From NCBI RefSeq assembly GCF_008974285.1, contig NZ_BKZV01000001.1:605319-669318 (forward strand): a stretch of 64,000 nt of DNA, in the 5' to 3' direction. A program made the position numbers and the translations under genes. Every line of letters starts with the position of its first letter. The stretch's first letter is position 1. Below the pieces are notes generated by a model. It made no database searches and was not told the origin of the DNA. It saw nothing but the letters and a program-made list of their open reading frames with translations. The stretch is from Thermogemmatispora aurantia (lineage in GTDB: Bacteria > Chloroflexota > Ktedonobacteria > Ktedonobacterales > Ktedonobacteraceae). Positions 8,540 to 18,318 of the stretch are shown one piece after another.

Positions 8540-10956
8540 AGCCTTCCTCCTTGCTGAGACCGGGGATGAGCAGGCCGCTCTCCCTCACCGCTCACTAACG
8601 TCCCTCCCTCACTGCTGACCTCGCGGCGGCCTGCTTTCTCCTCAGCCAGGAGGGTAGGCCGGCGCTGGACCCCGACAAATGGCAGCCACCAATTGAGATT
8701 GCCCAAGAGCCGCATGGTCGCTGGCACAAGCAGACCTCGCACGAGCGTGGCATCGCAGATGACTGCCAGGGCCATGCCCAACCCGAGAGCTTTCACGAGG
8801 ATCATGTCGGCAGTGGCAAAGCAGGCACTGACTACCACAACAATAGCAGCCGCGCTGGTGATGATTCCCCCACTGCGCTGCAGGCCAAGGGCTACCGCCT
8901 GGGTATTGTCGCCGCTCTCCCAGTAGGCTTCTTGTACCCGGGAGAGTAGAAAGACCTCATAATCCATCGAGAGGCCGAAGAGCGAGCAGAAGAGGAGAAT
9001 GGGACTGGAAGCTTCGACAAAGCCCAGGGGTGTAAAGCCCAGCAGCTGATGCAAGAAGCCTTCCTGGAAGATGACGACCAGCGCTCCATAGCTGGCCAGG
9101 ATCGATAGTGTATTCATAAGAATGGCCTTGAGCGGCAGTAGCAGCGAGCGGAAGAGCAGCAGGAGCACGACATAGGTGATGCCCGCCACAATCAGCGCCG
9201 CCTTCGGGAAATCCCCGTAGAGGGCCTCGACATAGTCGATGTTGCTGGCGCTCCCTCCGGCCACAAGCACATGCATGCCCGGCCCCGGAGGCGTGTTACG
9301 AATGGTCAGGACAAGCTCCTCTGACTGCTCCGAGAGCATGTCATACTTACTGATGACAGTGACCATTGCCAGGTTGCCCGCGACCGAGGATTTGAGCAGA
9401 CCGGATAAATAGGGATCAGCAATGAGTTGCGGGTGAGTATAGAGTAGCTCATATTCCTGTAAAGTCAGACGAGGATCGGCGCTCACGATGCTGTCGACGC
9501 GGGCCACGCGCGGATCAGCTTCTAGCCGCTGGACATAGCGATAGAGCAAGGCGATATTGCTGGGTGTCAGCACGTTGCCCTGCATCTGAACGGCCAGTAG
9601 AATGGGCGTCGTCTCGCGCGCGTTGAAACGTGAGACCAAGAGATCGTAGGAGACGCGCGACGGGACATCTTGGGGCAGGATCGAGGCCCCCGGCGCCGAA
9701 AAGCGGACCGCCAGGAAGGGTAATCCGAGGGCTACCAGCAGCACTAAGACCGGGAAGAAGAAGCGTAGCGGATAGCGCATGACCAGATGCGATAGCCGAT
9801 ACCAGAATCCCTGATGCGGCTGAATGAGGGCGCTGCGTGCTCCAGCCAGAGCCACTTCTTCTGTCGCTGCATCTACATGAGCAGCCCGCCGCTGACGCCA
9901 CCAGCCCCACAGCCAGGAGAGGCGCACGGGCAGGGCGTTGACGCGCGTCCCCAGAATGGCCAGCATGGCCGGAAGCAGGGTCAGGGCCGCCACAACGCAG
10001 AGCATGACCACCAGCATCCCCCCCAGGCCAACCGAGCGCAGCATGTTAATGCGGAAGAACGTCAGTCCGAAGAGGCCAATGGAGACGGTAAAACCGGAGA
10101 AGGTCACAGCTCGCCCAGCGGTGGCTACGGTAACGGCCACCGCCTCACCTGGCTTCCGACCGCGTGCTAACTCTTCGCGGAAGCGGCTGACCATGAAGAG
10201 GGAATAGTCAACTCCCAGCCCGAGGCCGAACAGCGTGGTAATGTTCAAAACAAAGATCGATAGCGGGATGACGTGACCCAGCCCAAAGATAATGGCGAGC
10301 GCCACGATCACCGCTCCGCCACCGATGATGGTGGGTAAGAGCGCGGCAATGACAGAGCGGAAGACCAGGAGCAGGGCAATGAGGGCAAAAGGAAAGGCCA
10401 GCAGCTCAGCTCGTCGCAGATCACGCTCGCTGACAAACTGAATATCTTCGTAGAAGACGGGGCTGCCGCCAACGTGAATCTCCAGATCCGGCTGCGCCTT
10501 CAGCCTGCGCTCCAGCTCGGGCAGGAGGCGCGGCGCGCTGTCGGGATCAGTCTTGAGCATGACATTGGCATAGGCGCCATGACGATCGAGCGAGATCTGT
10601 CGCGGATTATCCAGGTAGGTGACGACGCCCGCCACTTCAGACCAGCTCCGTACCTGGGCGAGTGCTTGCTGCATCTGCTGGACGAATTGCGGGCTGTCCA
10701 CACGATAGCGCTGGCTAGTGAAAATCACCTGGACAACCGTCGGATTGAGATGGAGCTTGCTGGTGAGCAGATCGAGCGCTCGTTGTGACTCAGCATCAGG
10801 ACTGAGCAATCCCCCCGGCTGAAGCACCTGGCTAGCCCGTGGGGCAAAGGGTAAGGCCACGAGCGCCAGGAGTAACCAGAGCAGGAGGATCAGCCAGCGT
10901 GCCCGAACGGTCACCTGGCCTAGCGCATAAAAAATTGACCTTCTCGGTTTCTGCAT
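8536..10956 (-). CDS. MMPL-family RND transporter
   Basis: An 806-residue inner-membrane protein with the twelve-helix RND/MMPL plan: one N-terminal helix ([21 protein letters not shown]), an outer loop of about 150 residues, five helices including a [20 protein letters not shown] motif, a second loop region, and a second helix block with [20 protein letters not shown]. The paired GxxxDY...SR motifs in helix 4 and 10 are the proton-relay signature of MMPL transporters, which move lipids, pigments or small hydrophobic molecules out of the cytoplasm using the proton gradient. The C-terminal tail of about 40 residues is hydrophilic. It is first in a two-gene operon with the CrtC/AttH-like lipoprotein. 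The substrate is unknown. Confidence 0.9.
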   Translation of the reverse strand: MQKPRRSIFYALGQVTVRARWLILLLWLLLALVALPFAPRASQVLQPGGLLSPDAESQRALDLLTSKLHLNPTVVQVIFTSQRYRVDSPQFVQQMQQALAQVRSWSEVAGVVTYLDNPRQISLDRHGAYANVMLKTDPDSAPRLLPELERRLKAQPDLEIHVGGSPVFYEDIQFVSERDLRRAELLAFPFALIALLLVFRSVIAALLPTIIGGGAVIVALAIIFGLGHVIPLSIFVLNITTLFGLGLGVDYSLFMVSRFREELARGRKPGEAVAVTVATAGRAVTFSGFTVSIGLFGLTFFRINMLRSVGLGGMLVVMLCVVAALTLLPAMLAILGTRVNALPVRLSWLWGWWRQRRAAHVDAATEEVALAGARSALIQPHQGFWYRLSHLVMRYPLRFFFPVLVLLVALGLPFLAVRFSAPGASILPQDVPSRVSYDLLVSRFNARETTPILLAVQMQGNVLTPSNIALLYRYVQRLEADPRVARVDSIVSADPRLTLQEYELLYTHPQLIADPYLSGLLKSSVAGNLAMVTVISKYDMLSEQSEELVLTIRNTPPGPGMHVLVAGGSASNIDYVEALYGDFPKAALIVAGITYVVLLLLFRSLLLPLKAILMNTLSILASYGALVVIFQEGFLHQLLGFTPLGFVEASSPILLFCSLFGLSMDYEVFLLSRVQEAYWESGDNTQAVALGLQRSGGIITSAAAIVVVVSACFATADMILVKALGLGMALAVICDATLVRGLLVPATMRLLGNLNWWLPFVGVQRRPTLLAEEKAGRREVSSEGGTLVSGEGERPAHPRSQQGGRL

Positions 10957-11106
10957 GTATACTCTTCCTCACCTGGGGGCCGCGCCTGGCAGACTGGCTG
11001 TGCTGCTGGCTCTGACGGCTCAGTCAAGGCTGCCGAGCCGCTCGCCCCTCACTCCGCGTTCATCTCCGTGCGGGGTCGCTGTGAAGATGTCCCTGAACGA
11101 CATTGC

Positions 11107-11115
11107 TGTTATACT
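11107..11115 (+). promoter_or_regulatory. Extended -10 promoter for smpB
   Basis: TGT-TATACT lies about 55 bases upstream of the smpB start. No -35 box matches at 16-18 bases upstream. The same extended -10 form occurs before the histidine-kinase gene. Confidence 0.4.
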
Positions 11116-11169
11116 AGTAGACAGCTTTTGTCTGTGTGTCAAGGGGAGCTGGCACTCGGAGGAGGTCCT

Positions 11170-11676
11170 ATGACGAAGCAGCTGGCAAAGCAGGCGACAA
11201 CGAAAAAGCCGGTCCAGGGCGATGGCAAGCCAATGCAGGTCATCGCTGTCAATCGACAGGCTTACCATGACTACGATGTGGAGCGTACGGTAGAGGCCGG
11301 GATCGCTCTGGCTGGCACCGAGATTAAGTCGATTCGCGCTGGCAAGGTCAATCTCCGCGGCGCGTACGCCATCGGCAGAAACGGCGAGCTGTGGTTGGAA
11401 AATATGCATATCTCTCCCTACGAGCATGGGAACATCCACAACCATGACCCGCTGCGCCCTCGTAAGTTGCTGCTGCACCGCCGCGAGATCAACCAGCTTC
11501 TCGGCAAGGTCAGCCAGAAAGGGATGACACTGATCCCTCTGAAGCTCTATCTCAAAGACGGCCTCGCCAAGATTGAGCTGGGCCTTTGCCGCGGACGCAA
11601 GCTCTATGACAAGCGGGAGGCTATTGCCGAGCGCGATGCCCGCCGCGAGATGGAGCGCGCCCTGCGTCGCCGCTGA
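11170..11676 (+). CDS. smpB: SsrA-binding protein SmpB
   Basis: A 168-residue protein that binds the tRNA-like end of tmRNA and brings it to stalled ribosomes for trans-translation. Diagnostic stretches are [49 protein letters not shown], the [15 protein letters not shown] motif, and the basic C-terminal tail ([25 protein letters not shown]) that enters the mRNA channel. The open frame reaches back to 11068, but the ATG at 11170 has a strong GGAGGAGG site 5 bases upstream and gives the usual family length with a short basic N-terminus. Its RNA partner, ssrA, is at 45574-45940 in this same window. Confidence 0.97.
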   Translation: MTKQLAKQATTKKPVQGDGKPMQVIAVNRQAYHDYDVERTVEAGIALAGTEIKSIRAGKVNLRGAYAIGRNGELWLENMHISPYEHGNIHNHDPLRPRKLLLHRREINQLLGKVSQKGMTLIPLKLYLKDGLAKIELGLCRGRKLYDKREAIAERDARREMERALRRR

Positions 11677-11767
11677 AGCCGATACCTCGCCGTCAACCCA
11701 CACGAGCGGCGAAATCACCAGCTGATCTTTATCTCGCTTTTTTCACAAGTAGAGGAATAAGTCGCCA

Positions 11768-12241
11768 ATGAACCAGGAAAAGCAAGTGGAGCAAATTCAT
11801 CATTTTGTAGAACAGATCAACCAGCGCCCAGGCTTCGGCCAGCTTCTGGGCATGCGCGTGGAGGCAGCGGAGCCAGGGCGTGGGCGAGTTCGCCTGACGG
11901 TCGATGAGCGGCTGATGCACCCCCAGGGATTGGTGCACGGCGGCGTGATCTTTTCATTGGCCGATACAGCTATGGCTATGGCGCTCCTGGCCTCCTATCC
12001 GCCGGGGACGCACACCGGGACGATCGAGGCCAAGATCAACTATCTCCGCGCCGTGCGCAATGGGCACTTGCTGGCGGAGGCTGCCATTATCCATCAGGGC
12101 CGGACCACGGCGGTGCTGGAGGCTACGGTCTACCACCAGAGCGACGAGGGGCAGGAACAGCGCGCAGTGGCCCGGGTCTTGAGCACCTTCTATATCTTCC
12201 CAAGCGAGGAGAAGGGCGCTCACAACGAGCGCGCTGGTTAG
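11768..12241 (+). CDS. PaaI-family hotdog thioesterase
   Basis: A 157-residue single-domain hotdog protein. The signature is RLMHPQGLVHGGVIFSLADTAMAMALL, with the HGG turn and the Asp of the long central helix where family members place active-site residues, followed by TIEAKINYLRAVRNGHLLAEA. Proteins of this group hydrolyse acyl-CoA or aryl-CoA thioesters; in phenylacetate pathways PaaI removes dead-end CoA esters. No phenylacetate genes are nearby, so the substrate is open. The gene stands 91 bases after smpB and converges with the MFS gene at 12273. Confidence 0.88.
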   Translation: MNQEKQVEQIHHFVEQINQRPGFGQLLGMRVEAAEPGRGRVRLTVDERLMHPQGLVHGGVIFSLADTAMAMALLASYPPGTHTGTIEAKINYLRAVRNGHLLAEAAIIHQGRTTAVLEATVYHQSDEGQEQRAVARVLSTFYIFPSEEKGAHNERAG

Positions 12242-12272
12242 TTTGCCAGCTCGCCTCTCGGACTAACTAAAA

Positions 12273-13595
12273 CTAAAAAGAAGCGATGTGTGAGCGCTCG
12301 GCAACTGAGGCTTCGCCTGTCTCTCTGGCCTTAGCAGCGTAATGTTGTTCAAGACGGAGGAGCGTCAGGAGTGAGAGCAGTGCGACCAGACCAAGGATGG
12401 CTGTCAGGCAAATCAGGCCATCAAAGCCAAGACGATGGGCGAAGAGACCAGCCAGGCCATTGCCTAGCAACTGGCCCAGGCCAAGAAAGACCGAATAGAG
12501 GCCCATGAGCAGACCGCGATCCATCGCGCTCTCCTCAGTGAGATCGGCCAGGTAAGCCAGGGCAGAAGGGGCAAAGCTGCTTTCAGCAAAGATTCCTAGG
12601 AGGAGCACAGGAATCCAGATCCCTGGAGCTAAATCACCTCCGAGGCGGTGATTCATGCCCCAGAGGGCCATTACGCCCACATAGAGACCCGCTACGGAAG
12701 TGAGCATCATCATCAGGCGGGGCAGATGGGCAAGGAAACAGGCCCAGAAGAGAAGTGAGAGACCGAAGAAGAGGACATAGCTACCCAGGACCAGGCTCAG
12801 GCGACCACCGCCACCAGGTCCGCTCATGATGCCCATTAAGAGCTGATCACCCATGCGTCCAGGGCGGGAGAGTAAGAAAGGCAGCTGTGAGCTGACCCAG
12901 ATACCCAGCAGGGCACTAATACAGATCCAGGCTGGAATAAAGATAAAGAGGCGCGGCTTGTGCAAGATTGCCAGATAACGTCTCATCAGCAGCGCCGGGC
13001 CAGTGGGTTCAGTCACCTGGGTAACATGAGGAGCCAGGAACATGCAGAGCGTCACCAAGGCATAGAAGAGGGCTAACAGAGCAAAAGCCCAGGAACCAAA
13101 GCGGTCCCAGGCAAAGCCGCCTACGACGACCCCGGCTGCTATCCCGCCACTGGTCGCCAGCTCATAGAAGCCCATGACCCGCATGCGACCCTGCTCATTC
13201 CGCCTGGTCAAATCGGCCAGATAGCCCAGGACAGAGGGGGTGATCATCGCTGACGCCAGGCCCGCAAGCACCTGCAAGGTCAGTAAGAAGGGCAACGGCG
13301 AGGCCATCGGCGTCAGCGGTATCAGCAGCATCCCTAGCACGCCCAGTAGTGGGCCCAGGACCATAAAAAGGCGCCGTCCCCAGCGATCGCTCAACGCTCC
13401 CATGAACGGCGCGAGCGTCAGCTCAGTAGCATAATAGACGACAGCCAGCAGACCCACCTGAATGGCCGTAATGTGATGCCCTGCATGAATAGCCAGGCGG
13501 GCCAGGAATAGCCCCAGGACGATCCCCCCAGCACCTGTATTGACGCGCAAGAGAAAGGTTCCCACAATAAGCGGGATGGCCGATCGCCGCACCAT
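12273..13595 (-). CDS. MFS transporter
   Basis: A 440-residue membrane protein with about twelve helices in two halves. The loop after helix 2 carries the MFS signature GALSDRWGRRLFMV, and a related AYLADLTRRNEQGRMRVMG sequence occurs in the loop between helices 4 and 5; the second half repeats AYLADLTEESAMDRGLLMG. This places it among drug- or metabolite-exporting facilitators driven by the proton gradient. The ribosome site GAGGGGG lies just before the ATG. It stands alone, so the substrate cannot be inferred. Confidence 0.9.
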   Translation of the reverse strand: MVRRSAIPLIVGTFLLRVNTGAGGIVLGLFLARLAIHAGHHITAIQVGLLAVVYYATELTLAPFMGALSDRWGRRLFMVLGPLLGVLGMLLIPLTPMASPLPFLLTLQVLAGLASAMITPSVLGYLADLTRRNEQGRMRVMGFYELATSGGIAAGVVVGGFAWDRFGSWAFALLALFYALVTLCMFLAPHVTQVTEPTGPALLMRRYLAILHKPRLFIFIPAWICISALLGIWVSSQLPFLLSRPGRMGDQLLMGIMSGPGGGGRLSLVLGSYVLFFGLSLLFWACFLAHLPRLMMMLTSVAGLYVGVMALWGMNHRLGGDLAPGIWIPVLLLGIFAESSFAPSALAYLADLTEESAMDRGLLMGLYSVFLGLGQLLGNGLAGLFAHRLGFDGLICLTAILGLVALLSLLTLLRLEQHYAAKARETGEASVAERSHIASF

Positions 13596-13748
13596 ATCGC
13601 CCCCTCAAGTTCCAGCCAACCTACCTGCCTATCTCTCCAGATCGTCGCACGTAGGTTAGTTTCCTCACCGCCTGCTTTGTCTCCTCTTCTTCAGCGAGGT
13701 CGCCGTTAGTGCTCACAGCCAGCCTGACCTGTCCAGCCCCCTCCATGC

Positions 13749-13955
13749 CTAGAAGCGCGCGGCCTGACCCTCACCTTCGCCTGAGAGGCCATAGTGGCCT
13801 GCTGCTGTGGTCTTGCGATAGCTGCGCAAGGTCCAAACGGCAATAATCCCTCCAACAATCAGCAGGACGACTGCAACAATAAGGAGCACCAGCAACAATA
13901 TACGCAATCCTTGATGATCAGAAGCACTGCTCAGAGAAAGAGCCAGTAGTGGCAT
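13749..13955 (-). CDS. Small single-span membrane protein
   Basis: About 68 residues starting MPLLALSLSS, with one very hydrophobic helix (ILLLVLLIVAVVLLIVGGIIAVW) and a polar C-terminal tail. The frame is open to 14045, but the upstream part is not membrane-like and the ATG at 13955 has a GGAGAGAGG site. No family is recognised. It could help anchor or regulate a neighbour, but there is no direct evidence; its hydrophobic composition supports it being real rather than a chance frame. Confidence 0.5.
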   Translation of the reverse strand: MPLLALSLSSASDHQGLRILLLVLLIVAVVLLIVGGIIAVWTLRSYRKTTAAGHYGLSGEGEGQAARF

Positions 13956-14170
13956 CAATGACAATCCTCTCTCTCCCTGATGAAATAGTTCCCCCGAACA
14001 GCTCTCTATCATCAGGACGGGAGAGGCAGAAAGAAAGTAACGCACTCCCCCCTCCCTCTATCTCTCCAGAAACCAAGCAGGTCAGCCTCAGTTCTCACTC
14101 GCCACGCGCGGTGGAGTCCCAGACGAGCAAGGTAAAAGAGGCTGACCCTGGTTATCAGTTAGAAGCAGCA

Positions 14171-14881
14171 TTAGGCTTTACGCTGCTCTGCCTGCTGAAG
14201 ATTGAGCGCCCCCGGCAACAGCTGTTTTTCATAGCAGCAGTAGTGGCGCACCAGCGTTCTCCCAACAGGTTCTAACAGCCGCGCCGGGCCTCTGGAAGCG
14301 GGAGCTGAGCGTTCCTCCTCTTCCAATTCCAGTTCCAGTGTCAGGCGCCCTCGCTCAGACCAGGCTGCTTGCGTCTGACTCTCAATGACAATGTACCAAA
14401 AGCTCCGCTCTAACTGGTAGCCTTCACGTTCCAACAAGGCTCGAGCGGACCGGTTGCTATAGGCCACCGTCGTTGTGAGCAGGGCGCAGCCGCGCTCGCT
14501 GACTACAATGTCCTCCAGGGCGGCACGCGCACGCTGTTCCGCCAGGCGCAGCAAGAGTGTGCCAATGCCTCGGCCTCGATAGGCCGGGTGAACGCGGACG
14601 CAGAAAGCCCAATTGCTCCCTTGCGCCACCTCAGCCCCAGCGAGGGCGACAGACCAAACAGCACCATAGCCCACTACCTGCCCCTGACGCGTCAGAATTA
14701 ACCAGGCATCGCTGCTCAGCTGGAAATCCATCCGCTGCCAGCTTGCACTGAGATCTCCATCTTCCTCATGGCCCTCCTGCTCCCCTTCAACCCGTGCACA
14801 GATGGCAAAGAGTTCTTTGACAGCCGGCAGGTCCGCGGCTGTCGGAGAGCGCGCTGAGAGATCGCGCAAGTAAACAGCCAT
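14171..14881 (-). CDS. GNAT family N-acetyltransferase
   Basis: About 236 residues. Motif A of the GNAT fold is clear: FCVRVHPAYRGRGIGTLLLRLAEQRAR, where RGRGIGT is the acetyl-CoA pyrophosphate loop. It is followed by TTTVAYSNRSARALLEREGYQLERSFW, the usual motif B with the NRSARALLEREGY turn. The enzyme transfers an acetyl group from acetyl-CoA to an unknown amine. An extra tail of about 60 residues rich in Glu and Arg follows. The open frame extends ten codons upstream, but the ATG at 14881 has an AGAGGAGG ribosome site eight bases away. The ABC transporter genes upstream on the same strand are 132 bases away. Confidence 0.85.
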   Translation of the reverse strand: MAVYLRDLSARSPTAADLPAVKELFAICARVEGEQEGHEEDGDLSASWQRMDFQLSSDAWLILTRQGQVVGYGAVWSVALAGAEVAQGSNWAFCVRVHPAYRGRGIGTLLLRLAEQRARAALEDIVVSERGCALLTTTVAYSNRSARALLEREGYQLERSFWYIVIESQTQAAWSERGRLTLELELEEEERSAPASRGPARLLEPVGRTLVRHYCCYEKQLLPGALNLQQAEQRKA

Positions 14882-15013
14882 CCGTTGTCCTCCTCTGGAA
14901 GGGGAAACCACGGCGATAAACGGCCCAGCCCCAGCCCGTTCGCAGGCTGGCTCTCCAGCCTGCCAGCTGCGCGACAGGCCTTCACCAGAGCAGCCAGGGC
15001 CGGGGCCTGGGCC

Positions 15014-15856
15014 TCAGCCATTCCTTTTCAGCTTCCCCGTTCGCTTGGCATAGCGCTCCGCCAGGCTAAAAGCGTAGACACTCGCTGGCACACTAATCAG
15101 ACCCGTCAGAATCAGGGGCCAGGTACAGCTCCAGATCTCAGGAGACCAGAGAGGCCGGCCCTGCATGATCGCCTCGCGCAGGCCCTCCAGCACATACGTA
15201 GCTGGCGAAATACGCGCCAGCGGCTGCATCCAGCCCGGCAGCACTGAGATAGGATAGTAGACCCCCGAGACCAGCAACAGGACGGCTTTGACGATGAACG
15301 ACATCTGCATGCCCTTCTCTGTGTACAACAGCGGGAGGATCGCCGCTCCGATGCCAAAGCCGATAAATGAGATACTACCCAGCAACAGCAAAAAGAGTGC
15401 CGTCAGGTAATTAGCATGGCTTAGATCGATATGGAAGAAAGCTGCAATGACCAGCAGCTGTATCAGCGTAAAGAGCAGTCCATGAGCAACAGCGTAAAGA
15501 CAGCTCCCGACCATATGGGTAAAGCGCGAGATGGGAGCCATAAAGGTATATTCGATGGTGCCCTCCCAGCGCTCCATATTGATAATGTCAGTCACGCCGT
15601 CGAAGGTTACACTGAGATAGGACCAGACCGAGGTGCCGATCACGAGTACCAACAGCAGTGAGTTGGTGTCGAACTTGACCTTTGCCCCGGTAATCTGCTC
15701 AGCAGCGGCTCCGATGAAGGTCACGCTGAGAGCGTTGACGATGTTGTAGAGCAACCAAACAATTTCCCAGGCCCAGTAGCGTCTGGTCAGGTTCCAGTTG
15801 CGCTCAAAGAAAGCGTAGGTTGCCCGTCCTCGGTGCACTAAAGCAGTAAACATCAT
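15014..15856 (-). CDS. ABC-2 type transporter permease
   Basis: A 280-residue membrane protein with about six helices and the ABC-2 pattern: an early GVTDIINMERWEGTIEYTFMAPISRF segment (coupling helix region) and the late PISVLPGWMQPLARISPATYVLEGLREAIMQG motif. It forms the channel of an export system whose ATPase is encoded immediately upstream (9 bases between genes). Typical substrates of such pairs are drugs, lipids or polysaccharides; none can be assigned here. A strong AAGGA site precedes the ATG. Confidence 0.92.
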   Translation of the reverse strand: MMFTALVHRGRATYAFFERNWNLTRRYWAWEIVWLLYNIVNALSVTFIGAAAEQITGAKVKFDTNSLLLVLVIGTSVWSYLSVTFDGVTDIINMERWEGTIEYTFMAPISRFTHMVGSCLYAVAHGLLFTLIQLLVIAAFFHIDLSHANYLTALFLLLLGSISFIGFGIGAAILPLLYTEKGMQMSFIVKAVLLLVSGVYYPISVLPGWMQPLARISPATYVLEGLREAIMQGRPLWSPEIWSCTWPLILTGLISVPASVYAFSLAERYAKRTGKLKRNG

Positions 15857-15865
15857 ACAGTCCTT

Positions 15866-16810
15866 TTATTCCTCCTCTTCACGCATAGCTTCCAAAGCCT
15901 CAAAGGCTTTTTCCCAACTGCCGTAGCGAAGAATATCCTCTTCCGTGATGCGATGGCTGGCTGTATAGTGCATGAACACCTGATGCATGCTCGCGGGTAC
16001 GGACAGCCCCAGCTGGTGCATCACTTCCTGCTTCAGCTCATCGATCGAACCAAGCGCCACAATACGTCCCTGATCGATAATCGCGACACGATCGCAGAGA
16101 GCCTCAGCCTCCTCCAGATCATGGGTCGTCAGAAGGATTGTTGCATCGTGAACCTCACGAAGCTCGCGAACAAAGGTTTGCACATCCAGTTTTGAGCGAG
16201 GATCGAGGCCAGTCGTCGGTTCATCCAGGAGCAGCAATACGGGAGCCGTCAGAAAAGCGCGGGCAATGGCGACTTTCTGCTGCATGCCGCGCGACATATC
16301 TTCCAGCGGCTGCTTAATGCGTGCGGCTCCGATGCCCAGACGCTCCAGGATAGAGACAATTCGCTCGCGCGCCAGACGCCCTGGCAGGTTGTAGAGACGC
16401 GCTGCATAGATCAGGTTCTCCATAGGCGAGAGCTTCTTGAAGAAGGAAGCCTCAACACTCACGCGGTTGATCAGGCGGCGCACGATGGCCTCGTCTCGCA
16501 CGACATCGTAGCCAAAGATCGTGACCCGCCCGCTATCAGGAATGAGCAGCGTGGAGAGAATGCGAATCAGTGTAGATTTGCCCGAGCCATTCGAGCCGAG
16601 AATGCCGATGATTTCGCGACGCTTAACCCGCAAGCTCACCCGATCCACCGCCCGCACCGTGCGTGCATCTTTTCCCTTCTGCCAGGGCAGCCACGGACGA
16701 GACTTCATAAAGACTTTCGTGACCTCCTCAACAAGAACAGCATCTTGCTCCTCTTGGTGATCTGCCAACCTCGGTGTAGATAATGGTGGGAGCAGGCGCT
16801 GTATCGCCAT
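15866..16810 (-). CDS. ABC transporter ATP-binding protein
   Basis: A 314-residue cytoplasmic ATPase of the drug/ABC-2 export type. Walker A is GSNGSGKST, the signature is the variant MSRGMQQKVAIARA, Walker B is LLLLDEPTTGLD, and the switch His is in LLTTHDLEEAEALCDRVAII. An N-terminal extension of about 40 residues precedes the ATPase fold. It drives the permease encoded downstream. The ATG has an AAAGGAGG site eight bases upstream. The intergenic DNA before it (16811 to 17241) shows no gene. Confidence 0.94.
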   Translation of the reverse strand: MAIQRLLPPLSTPRLADHQEEQDAVLVEEVTKVFMKSRPWLPWQKGKDARTVRAVDRVSLRVKRREIIGILGSNGSGKSTLIRILSTLLIPDSGRVTIFGYDVVRDEAIVRRLINRVSVEASFFKKLSPMENLIYAARLYNLPGRLARERIVSILERLGIGAARIKQPLEDMSRGMQQKVAIARAFLTAPVLLLLDEPTTGLDPRSKLDVQTFVRELREVHDATILLTTHDLEEAEALCDRVAIIDQGRIVALGSIDELKQEVMHQLGLSVPASMHQVFMHYTASHRITEEDILRYGSWEKAFEALEAMREEEE

Positions 16811-17241
16811 ACAGTAAACCTCCTTTGCTTGTGAGCATCGTCTTGGCTGTCCCCGTCCGGTCCACGCTGCTCTCCAGCGTGGAGAGAAACCAGAACGGTC
16901 GATCGGAAAGATACTACCAGCCGGGACCTCTTACCACGATCACTCGACCGGTCTTCCATCTGCCCTAAAGAACAGCTCCACCCGCCTTGGAAGCATACAG
17001 CTCAGGGCGAGTCGTATGACAAGGCCACGATAGGCTTCAAACCGAGCAGGTCAGCCAGCCCGTTAGCTAGCGTCGGGTCAGATGAGCGGACAGGCATGTC
17101 GAGTAGGTGAATAGTGGAGTCTCTTGGCCGACGGAAGCGAACTCGGCCCGGTTTTTTCGAGGCTTCTCAGTCTCAGTACTCCACAGCTGCTGCAACCCAG
17201 GGATCAGAATGGATGCCATCGTCCGACCAGGAAAAAGGCGA

Positions 17242-17285
17242 CAAAAAACCGTGGGACTGAAGGTTGCTGTCTCAGTGCCCACGGT
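17242..17285 (-). terminator. Strong intrinsic terminator of orphan minus-strand unit
   Basis: An inverted repeat (17248-17260 with 17272-17285) forms a stem of 13 pairs with one bulge, and on the minus strand it is followed directly by a run of six T. It would end transcription coming from 17668. No annotated gene ends just upstream of it. Confidence 0.75.
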
Positions 17286-17668
17286 CGAGAGATCGCTCTT
17301 CAGCGCCCGGCGCTTTTGTCACACATCAGGCGCCAGGCGTAAAACAGGCGGCGACTCCCCCCAAATGGGCCCACTGATCCCCAAGTCAACCAGGCATGGA
17401 GTAGTGAGTAACAGCGAAGAAAGGCCAGCGAAGCCCCTGGAAAAGGCAGAGGTAGCGAACGGCAAAACAATCCCCCTGCTCCTCTTCTGCTGCAGAGGCC
17501 AAGAGGCCAGGAGCACACGATTGCTTACCATTAGCTCGCCTCCCTATCCCTGGGCTTGCGCTAAGCGCAGCGAATGTTTTTTGTCCCAGATGGGGACACC
17601 AAAGGCCCCGAACCAGCGGCACGGGGCCACAGGACTTCAAGTAAATGATTACTTTTTAGAAAAGGTCT
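17242..17668 (-). ncRNA. Candidate non-coding RNA or small-peptide transcript, unknown
   Basis: About 427 bases bounded by a near-consensus promoter and a strong terminator on the same strand, with no recognisable protein gene. The RNA would contain several hairpins, for example GGCCCCG with CGGGGCC near its start and TGTCCC with GGGACA after it. I looked for signatures of RNase P RNA, SRP RNA, 6S RNA and common riboswitches and saw none. An alternative is a short mRNA: a 70-codon frame at 17319-17531 on the same strand starts with ATG six bases after AGGGAGG, but its predicted peptide (MVSNRVLLASWPLQQ...) resembles nothing known. The plus strand also has an open frame of 187 codons here, with no start context. 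Confidence 0.45.
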
Positions 17669-17674
17669 AGAACG

Positions 17675-17703
17675 AGTATACGGTAAAAAAACTCCTTTGT
17701 CAA
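17675..17703 (-). promoter_or_regulatory. Near-consensus sigma70 promoter
   Basis: On the minus strand: TTGACA (17703-17698), a 17-base spacer, then TATACT (17680-17675). This is a perfect -35, optimal spacing and a -10 with one mismatch. The predicted start is about 17668. It is one of the best promoters in the window and serves no known gene. Confidence 0.75.
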
Positions 17704-17766
17704 GGGAAGATCAACGCTGGTCAATAGAGCGAGGGAAGAATCAGGGGAAGAGGAGCGAAGGCCGGG

Positions 17767-18165
17767 CTAACGACTACCCAGCCCGGCCTGCACCTCGGTT
17801 TTAGCCTCGGCTTTCGCCTGTTTCACAAACTGCATCAGTTGCCCTTGCTGGATGATCTTTGCCAGCCGTTTATGGCACTCAATCGCCTCTTGCGGCGTAT
17901 TGCTACTATGCTCGTAGATCACCAACCGATAGAGGGTGAGATAACCGTTCTGCTGAGGATAGACAGCTGTGACAAAGCCGCGGCCCAGGCGGCGATCATC
18001 GAAGGTCGCCAGCACGTAGCGCTTTCCATCCGGGGCGACGACCACGTGGCGAGCCAGGTCGAGCACCTGCAGCTTCACCGGATAGGCATCGGGGATCTCC
18101 AGAGGCCGTTCCCGGATGCTGGCCAGCATCTCCCGATCCTGTTCCAGCACAACACGATCAATCAT
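17767..18165 (-). CDS. Hypothetical protein, 132 residues
   Basis: A soluble, unrecognised protein with normal codon usage and a ribosome site GGAGTG before its ATG. It begins with a helix (VVLEQDREMLASIRERPLEI), has a beta-rich centre (KLQVLDLARHVVVAPDGKRYVLATFDDRRLGRGFVTAVYP) and ends with an Ala/Lys/Glu helix. The centre looks like a small barrel or sheet that reads out a ligand, but no family match is claimed. It follows the moxR-DUF58-transglutaminase operon on the same strand, 153 bases after it, with a possible terminator between them. Confidence 0.7.
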   Translation of the reverse strand: MIDRVVLEQDREMLASIRERPLEIPDAYPVKLQVLDLARHVVVAPDGKRYVLATFDDRRLGRGFVTAVYPQQNGYLTLYRLVIYEHSSNTPQEAIECHKRLAKIIQQGQLMQFVKQAKAEAKTEVQAGLGSR

Positions 18166-18200
18166 CGCATCACTCCATAAGGATCAGCTTAAAGGGCACA

Positions 18201-18234
18201 TGCCACCCTGGCTTGGGAAAGCTCCAAGGTGGCA
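18201..18234 (-). terminator. Weak hairpin between operon end and 17767-18165 gene
   Basis: TGCCACC (18201-18207) pairs with GGTGGCA (18228-18234), with a smaller inner stem. On the minus strand only CCCTTTAAG follows, so termination would be weak or factor-dependent. Confidence 0.35.
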
Positions 18235-18318
18235 TAGTACAGTTTAACGGAAGAGGGAGAGCAGGTCAAGTGCTCCCTGGCTCCGGCTGGGCCTTCCCTC
18301 TCCCCTCGCACCGCAGCG

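Noticed and set aside
17107..17670. Plus-strand open frame of 187 codons
   Set aside because: No ribosome site, odd composition, and it lies antisense to the promoter-terminator unit on the minus strand.
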